From assembly GCA_036924085.1 (NCBI GenBank), contig JAVGWX010000002.1:52079105-52143104 (forward strand): 64,000 bases of DNA, written 5' to 3'. Both the position numbers and the translations under genes were made by a program. This document shows, piece after piece, positions 10,180 through 21,142 of this stretch (position 1 is its first letter; each line of letters starts with the position of its first letter). The DNA comes from Ariolimax columbianus. Taxonomy: Eukaryota > Mollusca > Gastropoda > Stylommatophora > Arionidae. The notes under the pieces are model-generated. The model ran no database searches, was not told where the DNA came from, and worked only from the letters and a program-made list of their open reading frames with translations.

Positions 10180-10980
10180 ACTCTTGATGACTTATTTGGG
10201 TCGAGGATGTAACTCTGGGAATGAGCTGGCAGCATCCAGGGGGAGGAGGCATCACTATAAAACTAAAAAGCAAAGTATACTCAGCATTTGCCACTGGGAG
10301 ATGATGCAGCCACTTCAGTGCCGAAGCCAGTGCCCTGAGACAAGCAGCTGAAACCCTTATAGACCATAAGTAGCAGGCAGAAAAGCAAGTGGTCATTTTC
10401 ACAGACGCCCTTGCAGTGTTAATGGCGCTCAAGAACCAGCACAAAAATTAATTAACTTAGTGCTCTGGCAGACTCGCTCAAACGCCTATCCCAGTGCTTA
10501 AAAAAAAAAGCCAGCCTACTGTGACATTCCAGACAACGAGGAGGTGTACAGAGAGGGAAGAATGCTGCAGCAGAGTGATACAGAAATCACATACAATGAG
10601 ACTAAACCATTCATCAGGGTAATGTACAGTACAAAATGGAAAAAAGGCCATCCTGACCACAGAAAACAATGCCTACCATCAACTCTCAAGGCGAGACCAG
10701 GTGATAATCCTCCGGCAACGCACAGGTCACAACAGACTTAGATGTTATCTGTAGAACAAGTTCCAAGATTGGCACTGCAGACCTTTGTGCCTGCGGCACA
10801 GCCCCCATCAAGGCAGAACATATTTTGCAGTCCTGTCCACTGTATATTCCGACCAACAAAAGTAGTATTTGGCAACAGCCAGTGTCCTTCCACGAGAAGC
10901 TGTACGCAAGTGTACAGAGCTTTGTTAGAGTCATTGAAGTTGAGGTCTGTAGACGAATGAGGAAGAAGTTCTCCTCTTCT
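10180..10980 (+). mobile_element. RNase H LINE relic
   Basis: Frame-broken pieces keep the RNase H order: SAFATGR, FSAEASALRQAAETLI (Glu motif), VVIFTDALAVLMALKN (Asp motif), then YNETKPFIRVMYSTKW. A degraded tail follows. Stops and frameshifts are frequent. Confidence 0.7.
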
Positions 10981-11277
10981 ACCTAACCTGGTGAACCTCT
11001 ACAGACAGATCGTTCCATTCTTTCCTCAGTCTCCCCTTCTGCTTCATTCTCCCATGATTGACTCATGTTAAAAGAGAACAACAAAAGCCATATCAGTAAA
11101 GTTTTAACTGCAGCGGTAGAAAGTGTATGGTGTCTAGTTCTCCTCTTCTACCTAACCTTGTGCACCTATACAGACAGATAATTATATTCCTTTCTCATTT
11201 CTCCCCCACCCTTGATCAAATGAATGAGTAAAATTAATTGGGTGGTGATTAACAAAATAACATTGAAGTTTTATATC

Positions 11278-11556
11278 TTCGTCTTCTTCTTCTTTGTATG
11301 CTGTCGGACGTCAACTTGAATTTGTTCAAAGAAAGCAGCTGTCATCCTGAGACTGTCTAAACTGCCATAGAGCTTGTTTAGTGTTGGCACTGGTGATGGC
11401 CACATGTGCTTTCTTTTGTCCTCTTATGTCGAGCAATTTTGCAGCAGATGTTCAGGGGTCATTTTCCCAGTACCACAGGTGCATTTGTCAATAGCACCTA
11501 TCTTCAGTTTATTGAATAGATGGTACCTCAGTCTGTTGTGACCTGTGCAGTCTGTA
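11278..11556 (-). mobile_element. RNase H LINE, 3' end relic
   Basis: On the minus strand this gives GHNRLRYHLFNKLKIGA, TCGTGKMTPEHLLQNC and a CTT-repeat (GAA tail) at its left end. It is the same family as 2608-3681. Confidence 0.85.
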
Positions 11557-11584
11557 TGATGAAGTTTTAAAAAAGAATTTTGAC

Positions 11585-12225
11585 ACATATTTCCAGCTAT
11601 AAAGGCCTTCATCAAGTAGCAGTGAAAAAAGCAAAAACAATGTTAGATATGGCAAAAAGAAACATTAAATATGGGATCAAGGAAGTGATAGTCAAACTGT
11701 ATAAAGCATTAGTTAGATCTAGATTGGAGTACTGTGTTCAGATGCAGAGTCCTTATCGAATAGGGATATAAACATGCTGGAAATTATACAAAGAAGAGCG
11801 ACAAAACTGATAGTTGGATTCTGTAATTATAGTTATAAGGAAAGACTCAGAAAAACTGGTCAACGGTGTCTAGAAAAGAGAATTCTAGGTGATTTAATAC
11901 CAGGTTAATAAGATAATCAATGTAAAGGCTAAATTAGACTATAACAAATTATTATAAGTTCAACTAGCTACAAGAACGAGGGCACAGCTACAAATTAATT
12001 AAAGAAAGGTCTAGATTAGAAATTATGAAATATTTGTGCTAGTTAGAGAGTGGTGAATATTTGGAATGTATTGCCACAGGAAATAGTGGGGGCAGGGTCA
12101 GTCAATATATTCAAAAATATATTGGTGGCACTTCGTTATTTGTAAATCAAAATTAAGTGGAAGAAACTGGTTGTATACAGATTCTGCAGAGCTTTCTAAA
12201 CCAGTAAAAATAAGTTAAGTCAAGT
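11585..12225 (+). mobile_element. CR1-like LINE, 3' fragment
   Basis: VAVKKAKTMLDMAKRNIKYG and RSRLEYCVQMQSPYRIG are followed by a degraded tail. The end TTTCTAAACCAGTA plus AGTTAAGT is the family terminus. It abuts the reverse RNase H LINE relic at 11556. Confidence 0.8.
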
Positions 12226-13560
12226 ATCAGGGACTAAATAAACTAAGTTGGCACAAAATAAAGTAGTGAAGTATGCTAAACAAATATTTATATTGTTTGT
12301 CTAATTTTTCAACCCTTTTGCATTTTTCTGTAATGAGAAGAACATTGAATTTGTTATGAATAATTGGACAATATATACTGAGTGTTACAAGACGATACAA
12401 TCTTGTTAAGAGAAATACTACCTCATACCTGTTGGTCTAATGTTTCACTTCTTATCTTAATGTCACTCTAAGAGGACGAGCCTGCTTGGATCATGACACC
12501 TGATTGTCATCCATCTGTTGCTTTGATTTTCTTAGACTTGAAATCAAACCCGCTACCTTTGCCGGATTGTGTTCGTGTAAAACTTTGAGCATCTGGTTTG
12601 CTTCTGTGTTGTTAGATATTGTTTTAGTGTTGTTTGTGAGTAGTCATTATCATCATGTGCCACATAAACTGGCATAGGTGATCATGGATCTATTTTCACT
12701 TCCTGCCCCAATTCATTATCATCTACTTTGCTGTCGAACTGTCATCCTTGCCATGGTGTTAAATGGTCCAGTACATTCTCTTTTTGTCATCTTCTGGCAC
12801 TTTACCCAATAATTTTACTTGTGACAGTGTTCTTTAATCTTCCTAAAATGTAAACAACAAAATATGTTTGCTTTGTTCTGATGTGTGTAGTAATCTCTCT
12901 TTGCTCCTTGACTTTCCTCACTAATTTTTTATTTTACCTGTTTGTCTCACTAGTTTCTACTGGCGGAGGCATGCCTATTCTATCCCAGACCGTAGTCAAT
13001 TGGGCGAAATTTAGACGCATAAACCAGTGTTTGGATGTATGTGTGTGTCTGTGTGTACCTATGCTAGGTTTGTGCGCTCTCAGAAGCCAGCCCATCCGAA
13101 GTGGAATGGAAGGGCCTCACCCAAATGGCACATGTGAAAGTTGTGCAAGAGTGTGATTGTTGGACAGAGTCAAATGAAACAGAATGAGGTAAGAAGAGAG
13201 AGGAAGGAGAGTTCCAGTTGTTGGACTTTCCTCACCACGTACTCATTCACCTTATCTACTGCTTGTGATATGATTGATTGCTTTGTTCTGATGTGTGTAG
13301 TAAGCTCTCTTTGTTCCTGCACTTTCCTTACCACGTACTGATTCACCTTATATACTTCCTATGGAGTATTAAAATTTATCTTTAAATATCATCTCTGTTT
13401 ATTCCTGTCGATCGTCTTGTTTGTTTGGGGACCACAATGGACAACCTTGATGTCACAATTGATAATTCTATAGAGACCGTGTGAGTAAAAGCTGGTCATT
13501 ATCTGACCTAGATAGCACAATGACATTTTGTGTAGTGTGTATGTGTTTGTACTAGCTACA
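12226..13560. other. Intron 3 remainder, with a small internal duplication
   Basis: No coding or mobile-element similarity is recognised. TTTGTTCTGATGTGTGTAGT occurs at about 12873 and again at about 13281, each followed by CTCTCTTTG and ACTTTCCT. ACTTTCCTCACCACGTACT (about 13225) recurs near 13321. This implies an old local duplication. Confidence 0.5.
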
Positions 13561-13584
13561 TCACTTGTTCTCCCACGTCTGCAG

Positions 13585-13669
13585 GTGCTCTGAAGCAGTA
13601 CTTGAGAGAGTTACCAGAACCTTTGCTGACATACGAGTTGTATGATGACTTTATGCAGACTGCTGTATT
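13585..13669 (+). CDS. ARHGAP17-like: RhoGAP (RICH/nadrin family) exon 4: LRELPEPL helix
   Basis: The exon is 85 bp with acceptor CCACGTCTGCAG and donor GTATT|GTAAGTG. Its first two bases complete the Gly codon from exon 3. It encodes ALKQYLRELPEPLLTYELYD, then DFMQTAV, and ends with two bases of the next codon. ALKxYLRELPEPL is a hallmark of RhoGAP domains and packs against the bound GTPase. The phase matches exon 5. Confidence 0.95.
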
Positions 13670-13689
13670 GTAAGTGTGCATTACTTTGT

Positions 13690-13988
13690 TTACTTTATAA
13701 TTTTCTTCTACATCTGCCATCAGACATCCACAACATGAATTTCTTCTGCATGTGCTATCGGACATCCACAGCCTACATTTCTTCCACATTTCTCATCAGA
13801 CATATACAGCATATGTTTTGTTTTTTCATTAGACGTCAGACATCCACAGCATACATTTCTTCTGCATTTGTGATCAGACATCCATAGCATATATTTGTCC
13901 ACATTTGCCATCAGACATCCACAACACACATTTCTTCTGCATTTACAATCAGACATTGACAGCATACATCCACATTCACCATCAAACA
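13690..13988. repeat. Minisatellite, ~38-40 bp unit, left part
   Basis: The unit CATCAGACATCCACAGCATA followed by ATTTCTTCTGCATTT is repeated about seven times, starting about 20-40 bp after the exon 4 donor. The array is split by a SINE2 insertion and resumes at 14385. Confidence 0.85.
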
Positions 13989-14384
13989 TGGGGAGGAAGA
14001 CTAACGTCTGGTCAGGCAAAATATACTGATCAGATATGTTAGTCAGGGTCAGGCAAAATATACTGGTCAGATATGTTAGTCAGGGTCAGGCAAAACATAC
14101 TGGCCAAGAACCTCACCCCAGCTTCCTAGTAGCCCTCCCTGGAAACAAGCTGTTTTCATGGGAGCCTGGCTAATGAGGGGAGGTATCAACGTGATCCCCG
14201 TAGTAGTGAGTGACACGCAGATGAAACCAAGCATAGCACAACTGCCTAAAGGACCCTGGTCCACCTTCATCAGCACACTCGTGATGTGAGGAAAGCTACT
14301 GCAACCCGCCATTTAACGTCCTTTTCAGGACGCACAAAAGAGTAACCTACTCATTGTGGGCATTCGCAAACATCGCAAACAACA
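13989..14384 (+). mobile_element. SINE2 inserted in a minisatellite, with TSD
   Basis: The direct repeat ACCATCAAACA is at 13978-13988 and 14385-14395. The left part contains a TCAGGCAAAATATACTGRTCAG segment repeated about three times. The right part has the SINE2 blocks and a CAA-rich 3' tail. Confidence 0.85.
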
Positions 14385-14455
14385 ACCATCAAACAATGAC
14401 AGCATACATTTCTTCCGCATTAGCCATCAGACATTGACAGTAACAGCACTAACAT
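14385..14455. repeat. Minisatellite, right part after the SINE2 insertion
   Basis: ACAGCATACATTTCTTCCGC and GCCATCAGACATTGACAG continue the array seen at 13690-13988. Confidence 0.8.
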
Positions 14456-14639
14456 CATTTCTGTGTACTGATTTTATGAGGCAAGTTGTGACAGTTTGGG
14501 GCTGCTGTCCCTAGCCTACCTACAAGGCAGTTAGCTGGATATATTTTAAAGGAGGATTGCAGTACCCTGTAAAAATGGATAAAATTGCTTGGAAAAAGAA
14601 TATTGGACGACCAAATAGAGAAAATGCTGGACTATTTAA

Positions 14640-15000
14640 TGTTGTTGTTTGTGCTGCTATCCCAAGCTGCTGAGCAAGTCTGCTCTTGGCAGACCAATAC
14701 CGTTCTTATATAAATACAGGTCTTCTTGAGTTGTTCCACTGTGCCATACAATGTATAGCGATTGTTGGTGGCACTTGTAAAAATCTGCAAGCACTTTGCA
14801 CTCAATGAGTAGTTGTCTAACTGTTTCATCAGGTCAGAACAATGTCTGCACAAGGGCAGGTTCTGAAGGTTGATTCTGTTTAACTAATGACTCTAGTGTG
14901 TCCTTTGAATTGAAAGATGAGACTTTATTATCTTCTTTGTGGTACATGGTCTTTTCATATGATCATCATTTTTTGACTTTGATATTTCACTAAATACAGT
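14640..15000 (-). mobile_element. LINE relic, C-terminal Cys/His tail
   Basis: The minus strand reads LPLCRHCSD, then YTLYGTVEQLKKTCIYIRTV. The same residues in better order occur at 44375-44720. The C-x2-C and downstream H-L pattern is typical of the tail after a LINE RNase H or RT. Confidence 0.6.
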
Positions 15001-15119
15001 GCCTCCCTGTCGTCCACCTGGTATTATTTCTAAGACCTGTTTAATATCATGGCACAGAAGATAGTCAATGGCCGAATTGATAAACAGCTTTTAGACGTTT
15101 AGGAGATCATTATCAACAT

Positions 15120-15842
15120 GGTACAAAATGATGACTCTCATGTAGGATGTCCTTTGTAGAACGTCGCTCTCATCACAGTCTGTCTGAAAGAAACTCGTTC
15201 CCTTGCCAAAACTCCAGCTTCCGCCACTGTCATACTCAGGCACTCCTGGATATCTTAGTGCCATCGTCTTCTTGGTCTACCCCTTCCTCTTTTGCCTGGC
15301 ACCATACCTTCCATCACCGTCCTCTCAAGACCGTTGTGTCTCTTGATGTGATCAAAGTATTTGCATTTTCTAGCCAAAATGGAATTGATAAACCAGTTCT
15401 CCTCTATGCTCAACTCTTGCCGAATGTCTACATTTGTTCTTTTCTCTGTCCAGGGTATTCTGAGGATCTTTCTGTAACATTTTGACTCGATGGATTCGAT
15501 TCTTTGTCTAGAAGTTTTGGTAATCGTCCATGCTTCACAGCCATAAGCTGCCACAGGAAAAACACAGGCTCACAAGACTTTTACTTTTATCGTTTTGTTG
15601 GTGCCCTGCCATAATTTCTTCAGGCTGTTCAGTCTCTGCATTGCCATAGCTAGTCTTCTTCTGATTTCTTTCGAGCAGTCACCATTTTTGTCGATTCTGG
15701 AGCCCAGATATTCAAAATGTGTAACCTGATCTATTTCCTCACCACCCACTGTAAATTTATGCTGACATTGTATTTTATCGGTGGTCATTATCTTTGTTTT
15801 GTTTATGTTTATGAACAGGATTTTGAAAATGATGACAATCAA
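15120..15842 (-). mobile_element. LINE relic, reverse transcriptase thumb and tail
   Basis: Two minus-strand frames, 15570-15842 and 15255-15554, give in order: FTVGGEEIDQVTHFEYLGS, IRRRLAMAMQRLNSLKKLW, ACEAWTITKTSRQRIESIES, RKILRIPWTEKRTN, FDHIKRHNGLERTVMEGMV and GKRGRGRPRRRW. A degraded ATFYKGH piece follows. This is the thumb-to-end part of an endonuclease-RT LINE. A frameshift near 15560 breaks it. Confidence 0.85.
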
Positions 15843-16785
15843 TGATAATTCTGAAAATCTGTCAGCTCTATGAAAACATTAGATCAGCAGAATTACCTTA
15901 ATCAACTCCACCTGAGAAATGAATTAGTGATAAGAACATACCGTCTGTTTTATGAGGGTTATAAATGTGGTTATTTGAGTGTGAACGATGAAGAAGACGA
16001 CTTGATAAATGTGTTGTTCGTCAATCATAATTGATAAGGACCACTTTAACAGCATTCACTGTTTGCATGAGTTCGAAGACGACTAAATAAGCCAATCGCA
16101 ACTCTGAATTGTCTGCTGCACTTAGTACAGGGAAATAGGACACCCTCCTGCACCAAGGTTGAAGAAAGGTTGATGAGAGCTGACTTGCAGATCAATCGTC
16201 TCTGGATAACCTCATTTATTCTTGCTACTTCATGTCTCTTAACACCCTCTGCAATAGCGCTGCACTAGTATGTGTAATTTGTGGTGATTCTTTCCCAGTC
16301 ATCGTTAATAGACTGGTTAAGAGACTGGATCAGTGATCTCTTAAATGTGTTCTTGTACCTTTTCTGCTGCCCACCACTTGCTCTCTTGCCATTTTGCAGT
16401 TTACCATAGAGCAGCTCTTATGGTAGACATTGATCTGACATGCATACCACATGGCCAGCCTATCTCAGCTGTGCTGCACATATCATGCTGTGTATACTTG
16501 TCATTCTTGATCGCACTAGCACACCTGTATTTGGCACCATGTCCTGCCATTTAATCCTCAGTAGTTTCCACAGGCAGTGCATGTGAAAGTGGTTTAATTT
16601 CCTGACATGACGACCATAGACCACTATATATACGAGGATCGACTTGTGCTTCAGGATTCTTTTTTATAAATAATATAACACTACTGACATAAGACAATGA
16701 TAGCACAAGATGTCAAATACTGAAGCTATTTCTGTGTTAGAAAAATTTGATAATGTCACCTTGGTGTATGCTGATCATCCCACAG
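15843..16785. other. Intron 4 remainder
   Basis: No firm feature is seen. About 16190-16640 is flatter in composition and on the minus strand has scraps that could be an old pol gene tail (KWWAAEKVQEH, CASAIKNDKYTQHDMC), but it is too decayed to classify. Confidence 0.35.
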
Positions 16786-16860
16786 ACCACAAGACCATCG
16801 CTTACAGGCTTTGTGGATGGTAATTAACCGACTTCCCAAAACTCACTACAACAATTTCAG
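16786..16860 (+). CDS. ARHGAP17-like: RhoGAP (RICH/nadrin family) exon 5, with a GC donor
   Basis: The exon is 75 bp with acceptor CATCCCACAG and donor TTTCAG|GCAAGT, a textbook GC-AG donor. It encodes PQDHRLQALWMVINRLPKTH then YNNF, with split codons at both ends (TT|A = Leu; AG|A = Arg). The RhoGAP family has this helix pair (LQxLWxxxxxLPxxNxxNxR) exactly between the FMQ segment of exon 4 and YLVKFL of exon 6. Without it the domain lacks 25 residues. The exon is symmetric (phase 2-2), so skipping would keep frame. A GT lies 4 bases further on, but using it would shift the frame. Confidence 0.9.
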
Positions 16861-16904
16861 GCAAGTAAATTTTGTTTTTTATTTGTTCCTGATTAGTATT
16901 TTTG

Positions 16905-16986
16905 ATCAGCAGAGGTGAACAGGTGGTAATATTTAGACTTCGCACAGGCCACAACAGATTGAGTTACCATCTGTTCAACAAAAAAT
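16905..16986 (+). mobile_element. RNase H LINE relic, left half of an interrupted copy
   Basis: GEQVVIFRLRTGHNRLSYHL-like residues (one change from the family) stop at HLFNK where a TA repeat begins. The continuation ([12 protein letters not shown]) is found at 19491 beyond nested insertions. Confidence 0.75.
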
Positions 16987-17014
16987 GAAAAATACTTATA
17001 TATATATATATAGA
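16987..17014. repeat. (TA)n microsatellite, left flank of a nested LINE
   Basis: This short TA run marks the left edge of the nested LINE; a longer TA run marks the right edge at 19371. Confidence 0.9.
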
Positions 17015-17020
17015 AAAGTA

Positions 17021-17644
17021 CTTGCGGTCTTTGGGGATAGGGCAAAAGCTTTTGACAAGGTATGGAGAGAAGGACTCCTCCTAAAACTATTAAACAACAA
17101 AATAGAAGGGAGAATGTACAGCTGGATACAAGACTTCCTCCGATACAGAACAGCAAGAGTCAAATTAGATAGATCACTGAGCCATAGAATAACTCTCCAA
17201 CAAGGCGTACCCCAGGGAGGCGTCATCTCTCCTCCCCTCTTTATCCTGTTCATAAACGACATAGCGGGAAAAGTCCCAAACAAAGTATCCAGTGCCCTAC
17301 ACGCTGACGACTTCGCAATGTGGAGTGCTGCAGAAAAACTACCAACAGCTGAAAATAGAATGCAGATAGCACTGGACACTGTTGGAAAATGGGTTACAGA
17401 TTGGGGATTGCAGATGAACATCTCAAAGACAGTTACAACATGCATCTCACTGTCCAACACCAAGGAAGTAACAAAACTTATTCTAAATGGCAAAGAGAGT
17501 GTACAAGAAAATACCCCTGTGTATCTCGGAGTTAAAATGGACAAGAGACACATGAAGGGAACACATACAGGAGATCGAACAAAAAGCAACCAGAAAACTA
17601 TCCCTCATGAAGAAGCTGGCCGGAACAAGCTGGTGTGCAAATAG
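17021..17644 (+). pseudogene. Retrotransposon reverse transcriptase fragment
   Basis: Motifs in order are AKAFDKVW (motif A Asp), a TLQQGVPQGGVISPPLF block (motif B) and LHADDFAMW, which holds the catalytic DD pair of motif C. The usual Tyr or Phe before ADD is His here. A SLSNTKE linker and VYLGVKMD (thumb) follow. The frame is lost near 17590, where KLAGTSWCANSNILKNVYTG continues in another frame. It is a non-functional remnant because both the 5' part and the continuous frame are lost. Confidence 0.9.
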
Positions 17645-17786
17645 CAACATCCTCAAAAATGTATACACTGGCACAGTCAGGCCAGTACTTGAATATGGCA
17701 TGACAGCCTGGACCACAGCATCAAAAACAAACATGGAACGCCTAACCAAAATTCAAAATTCAGGCTTAAGGATAATAACATGAGGA

Positions 17787-18849
17787 ATGAAGACTACACC
17801 AATCCAGAAAATGGAAACATATACAAATATAAGACCCCTAAGTACTAGACGAGAGGAAAGAGTGCTGACACATAGTGAAAAGATGCTGCGCATGCCTGAT
17901 CATCCCATACATATCAAACTAGAAAACCCAGTTAAAAATAGGCTAAAGAGAACCAGCTTCATTCATATATCAAACCACCTACACCAAAAATATGGAGAAC
18001 TAATTCCCAACCAACCTACAGAAATAGAAATGCTTATTAACTATGAAGAGCCAAGCTGCAACATAAACAACATCGAAATAAGTACAGAGATCCCAGGAAT
18101 AAGAAGAAAAGACCAACACAGTGTCCACGAGTTGAAAATTTTAGCACAAACAATGATTGAGGAGAAATATAATACCAAGGAATGGACACAGGTGTACACA
18201 GATGGTTCAGCAGAGGGGGCAGGCCGAAACGGGTTAGGAGGCATATTCATAAGACACAAAAGTAGAAATATAACAGAAGAGGCCCTCCCAACAGGAAAGT
18301 TGTCCACAAACCTTAGAGCAGAATCGATGGCCCTCCTGCGAGCACTGAGAATACTTCAAACAGAAAGGCAACCTCCAACCAAAATAGCTGTATTCACGGA
18401 CTGCAGAGAACTATTAGAGACAAAACAAAAAACGAACCACTGTTATCGGAGATCAGATCAGAACTGGGAAAACTCCAGAGATCCTCAACAATAGCGCTCC
18501 AGTGGCTACCCTCCCATTGCGGAGTCACGGGAAACGAGAGAGCTGATGCTCTGGCAAAAGATGGCAGCAAAAAGGCACAATTTAATCATCGAGTACCATA
18601 CAGAGAAATCAAGAACATCATCAGAAATCAGTATACACACCAATGGAGAGCAGACAGAAACATAAGCAGTACACCAGACCCAATTCACTATCTCAAAAGA
18701 AATCAACAAACTACCTTATTTCGCCTGAGAACTGGACACCGCAGACTACTAGAACATCTGTACCGACTGGAGATCTTACACACCGATGAGTGCTCATGTG
18801 GAACAGGATGCCAGAACCCTGAGCATATTCTACAAGAATGCCATCTATA
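17787..18849 (+). pseudogene. Retrotransposon RNase H and C-terminal domain, one frameshift
   Basis: The first frame, 17787-18494, contains EWTQVYTDGSAEGAG (Asp), NLRAESMALLRALR (Glu) and AVFTDCRELLE (Asp). Near 18425 the frame shifts, and it continues with IALQWLPSHCGVTGNERADA (His/Asp), then TLFRLRTGHRRLLEHLYRLE and HTDECSCGTGCQNPEHILQE. All RNase H catalytic residues remain visible, but the frameshift means it is not translated intact. Confidence 0.88.
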
Positions 18850-19013
18850 GGGAAATGAGATGCCAGACCTGGCCAGAGGGTGCGGAGCTGAGACAAAAGC
18901 TGTGGGGCAGCCGCTCCAACCTGGTGAAGACTACAGGCTTCATCATTGCAATTGGCCTGCAGATATAGCATGACCAAAAAGATCCTGAACGCAAAGAAAG
19001 AAGAAGAAGAAGG

Positions 19014-19368
19014 TATCAAGATGCTGATTAGCGCATGAGCTGCAATGGTCATCAACCCATAGATCACTGCTAGCCTCAGGGCCAGCAAACCAGAGCTACC
19101 AAGACCCTTATACACCTCCACGAAGTGATCCTGGATAACAGGCTGCAATTGAGCAGACTGGCTAAGGAGAAGGGATCAAAGAGGGAATGCTAACCCAGTA
19201 CTAAAAAAATGCTTGCTGAAGTCAGATGTGTTGGACCGAAAGGTGCAAATATCGGAGTCAAGTTGTAAACTATGACACAACACATTCCGTTCTCGGGACT
19301 ACATTCTGCTACTTAGGCACGTGTCAGGGTTTAGTAGCGGTAGATTGAGAACAAACGAAGCCAAGCCA
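19014..19368 (+). mobile_element. SINE1, near full-length, abutting the LINE tail
   Basis: It starts at ATCAAGATGCTGATTAGCGC and contains ATGAGCTGCAATGGTCA, GGATCAAAGAGGGAATGC, GCTGAAGTCAGATGTGTTGG and AGATTGAGAACAAACGAAG. It lies directly behind the (GAA)n tail of the LINE and runs into the TA array. Confidence 0.85.
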
Positions 19369-19370
19369 AC

Positions 19371-19490
<120 letters not shown>

Positions 19491-19492
<2 letters not shown>

Positions 19493-19610
19493 GGCACAGA
19501 TAATATGACTGCTGAACATCTGCTACAAAAACATATGAACAGAGAAAGCACATATGGCCTCCATCACTACCTTTTCTGCCAAAGCTGTATGGGAATATAT
19601 TAGTCTCAGA
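19491..19610 (+). mobile_element. RNase H LINE relic, right half of an interrupted copy
   Basis: [12 protein letters not shown] and a short degraded tail continue the family sequence that breaks off at 16986. Confidence 0.6.
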
Positions 19611-19644
19611 TCAACCATTGATTTCTTTAGATAAGAGGACTGTT

Positions 19645-20110
19645 TACTAAGTTCCGGGACAAATTTTTTTTCCAGGGGAAAATATAATATTTAGCGAAGT
19701 GACATTAAGACAGTATATGTGACAACTATGTATGAAAGTATGTACCAGTATCTCCATGCTCAGGTTGCATGGAAGCCTGTTAGTGAACTCGCCATCATAG
19801 TGTTTGTCGGATGTTTAAATGGACAGTGATATTCAGCAGAGCATGGGCATTGATTTCTGCTTTCGTCTTGGAAAACTGGTTCTAAAACTTTCAAAATGCT
19901 GCAATCATCTTTCTGAGAGTCCTGCCTAAGTCAATCTAAAACATTTGAATGGTATTCTCATTTCAAAAGTGGACTCAGATCCTTTGAATAGGACCTCACC
20001 AAGGTAGTTGATTATGTTCTTCAACATTAATGAGCCTGTACTTCTGCTCATTCGCTTAAAAAAGATTCAGTCCCTGAAGTTAAATGTTTAAATGGAACTT
20101 ACTGAATAGT
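19645..20110 (+). mobile_element. Mariner-like relic with transposase N-terminal fragment
   Basis: From 19818 the + strand reads MDSDIQQSMGIDFCFRLGKL, then SQSKTFEWYSHFKSGL. This matches the helix-turn-helix N-terminus of mariner-type transposases (FCFRLGKSxxET, SxSKTFEWYxRFKxGR). The left end TAAGTTCCGGGACAAATT looks like a mariner terminus; the right end is only partly similar (TAAGTTCC in reverse). The catalytic part is missing. Confidence 0.7.
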
Positions 20111-20322
20111 CCTCGAATATTCAAGTTAACATTTGAAAGCTTATGAGGAAAAAGAAAAAGAAAAAAAAATCCTTTATTTAGACAGGAAGTTGTCATTTAA
20201 TATCCTAACTTGCCGTATCTCCATTTCGCTCCATACGACGCATGGCACCAGTGCTGCTTAAACATACTTTGAACACTTACATTATTTTCTTGATTTTATT
20301 TGTGTGCTACTTTTAGACTGAT

Positions 20323-20870
20323 TTGAGTCAGTGTTTGGAAAAACCAAAAAAATTCAGAAACAATACCAAGGCCATGATGTACAATTTTTGTGTTGTCAGC
20401 ACGCTCCTATATAGTAGAGAGACTTGGGCAACCTATGCCAAACAAGAGCACAGGCTTAACACTTTTAACCTACGATGCATGCAATCCATTCTTGGAATTA
20501 CATGGAGGAACAGAGCAACAAATGCAGAGGTGCATTATCTCTCCAGTCTCCCAAGCATGTACACTCTCCTTAGACAGCGAAGTCTACGATGGCTTGGTTA
20601 TGTTCGTGGCATGGAAGATAGTTGCATGCCCAAAGATATTCTCTATAGATAGTTGGCATATCTCAAGAGAACAGCCACAGTTGAGGTTCAAATATGTGTG
20701 TAAGCATGATATAGAGGCTCTGGACATGAGTCTGACATCCTGGGAAGACGAAGCTGCAGACCGACCCAAACACTGAAGGGCCACCTCACGCTTGGTGAAG
20801 AGAAGCTTTTGCAACACAGATAAGTGAAAAGACATCACAACAAGGAGAAAGAAAACAGGACAAGCTATGT
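20323..20870 (+). mobile_element. LINE relic, RT C-terminal tail
   Basis: Plus-strand frames give MMYNFCVVSTLLYSRETWAT, RCMQSILGITWRNRATNAEV, LPSMYTLLRQRSLRWLGYVR and MEDSCMPKDILYR. In a second frame follow QLRFKYVCKHDIEALDMSL and SWEDEAADRPKH. This is a well-known LINE C-terminal arrangement. The frameshift near 20650 and missing RT core make it dead. Confidence 0.85.
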
Positions 20871-21019
20871 ATATATTTTTTAATTACCTCTCCAATTCAT
20901 ATCATCCTATAGTCAGTCGTGACTGAAATAGTCTACTGCTACTTTTAGCCTGCAAATGTTTATGCAACTCAGGCTAGTGTTGATGATAATAATTGTTTGT
21001 ATTGCTTTCTTTCTTGTAG

Positions 21020-21136
21020 ATACCTTGTCAAATTTTTAGCCAAACTGGCAGAGAAGAGCGACATCAACAAGATGAAACCGAGCAACATTGCTATTGTGAT
21101 AGGACCTAATCTGCTGTGGTCAGAAAAGAGCAACAC
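21020..21136 (+). CDS. ARHGAP17-like: RhoGAP (RICH/nadrin family) exon 6: KMxPSNIAIVxGPNLLW
   Basis: The exon is 117 bp with acceptor TTTCTTTCTTGTAG and donor CAAC AC|GTAAGT. The first base completes the Arg codon of exon 5. It encodes YLVKFLAKLAEKSDINKMKP, then SNIAIVIGPNLLW and SEKSN, plus two bases of Thr. PSNIAIVxGPNLLW is the conserved C-terminal core of RhoGAP domains; its Asn contacts the GTPase. Exon 7 supplies the final codon base. Confidence 0.97.
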
Positions 21137-21142
21137 GTAAGT

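Larger units (their letters stand above)
17015..19013 (+). mobile_element. RNase H-bearing LINE, 5'-truncated, RT to 3' end
   Basis: This 2-kb copy contains the RT palm (17021-17644), an RT thumb in another frame (about 17600-17780), RNase H (18184-18490 and on) and the Cys-rich tail to about 18850. It ends in a (GAA)n-like tail near 19000-19013. The endonuclease is missing. Sequence differs clearly from the 2.6-kb family, so it is a second lineage of the same type. Confidence 0.9.

Noticed and set aside
16996..17589. 197-codon minus-strand frame
   Set aside because: It is the antisense shadow of the reverse transcriptase on the + strand.
21017..21020. Direct splice of exon 4 (13669) to exon 6 as the only form
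   Set aside because: It is in frame but would lack 25 residues of the RhoGAP helical core; the matching exon was found at 16786-16860 with a GC donor.
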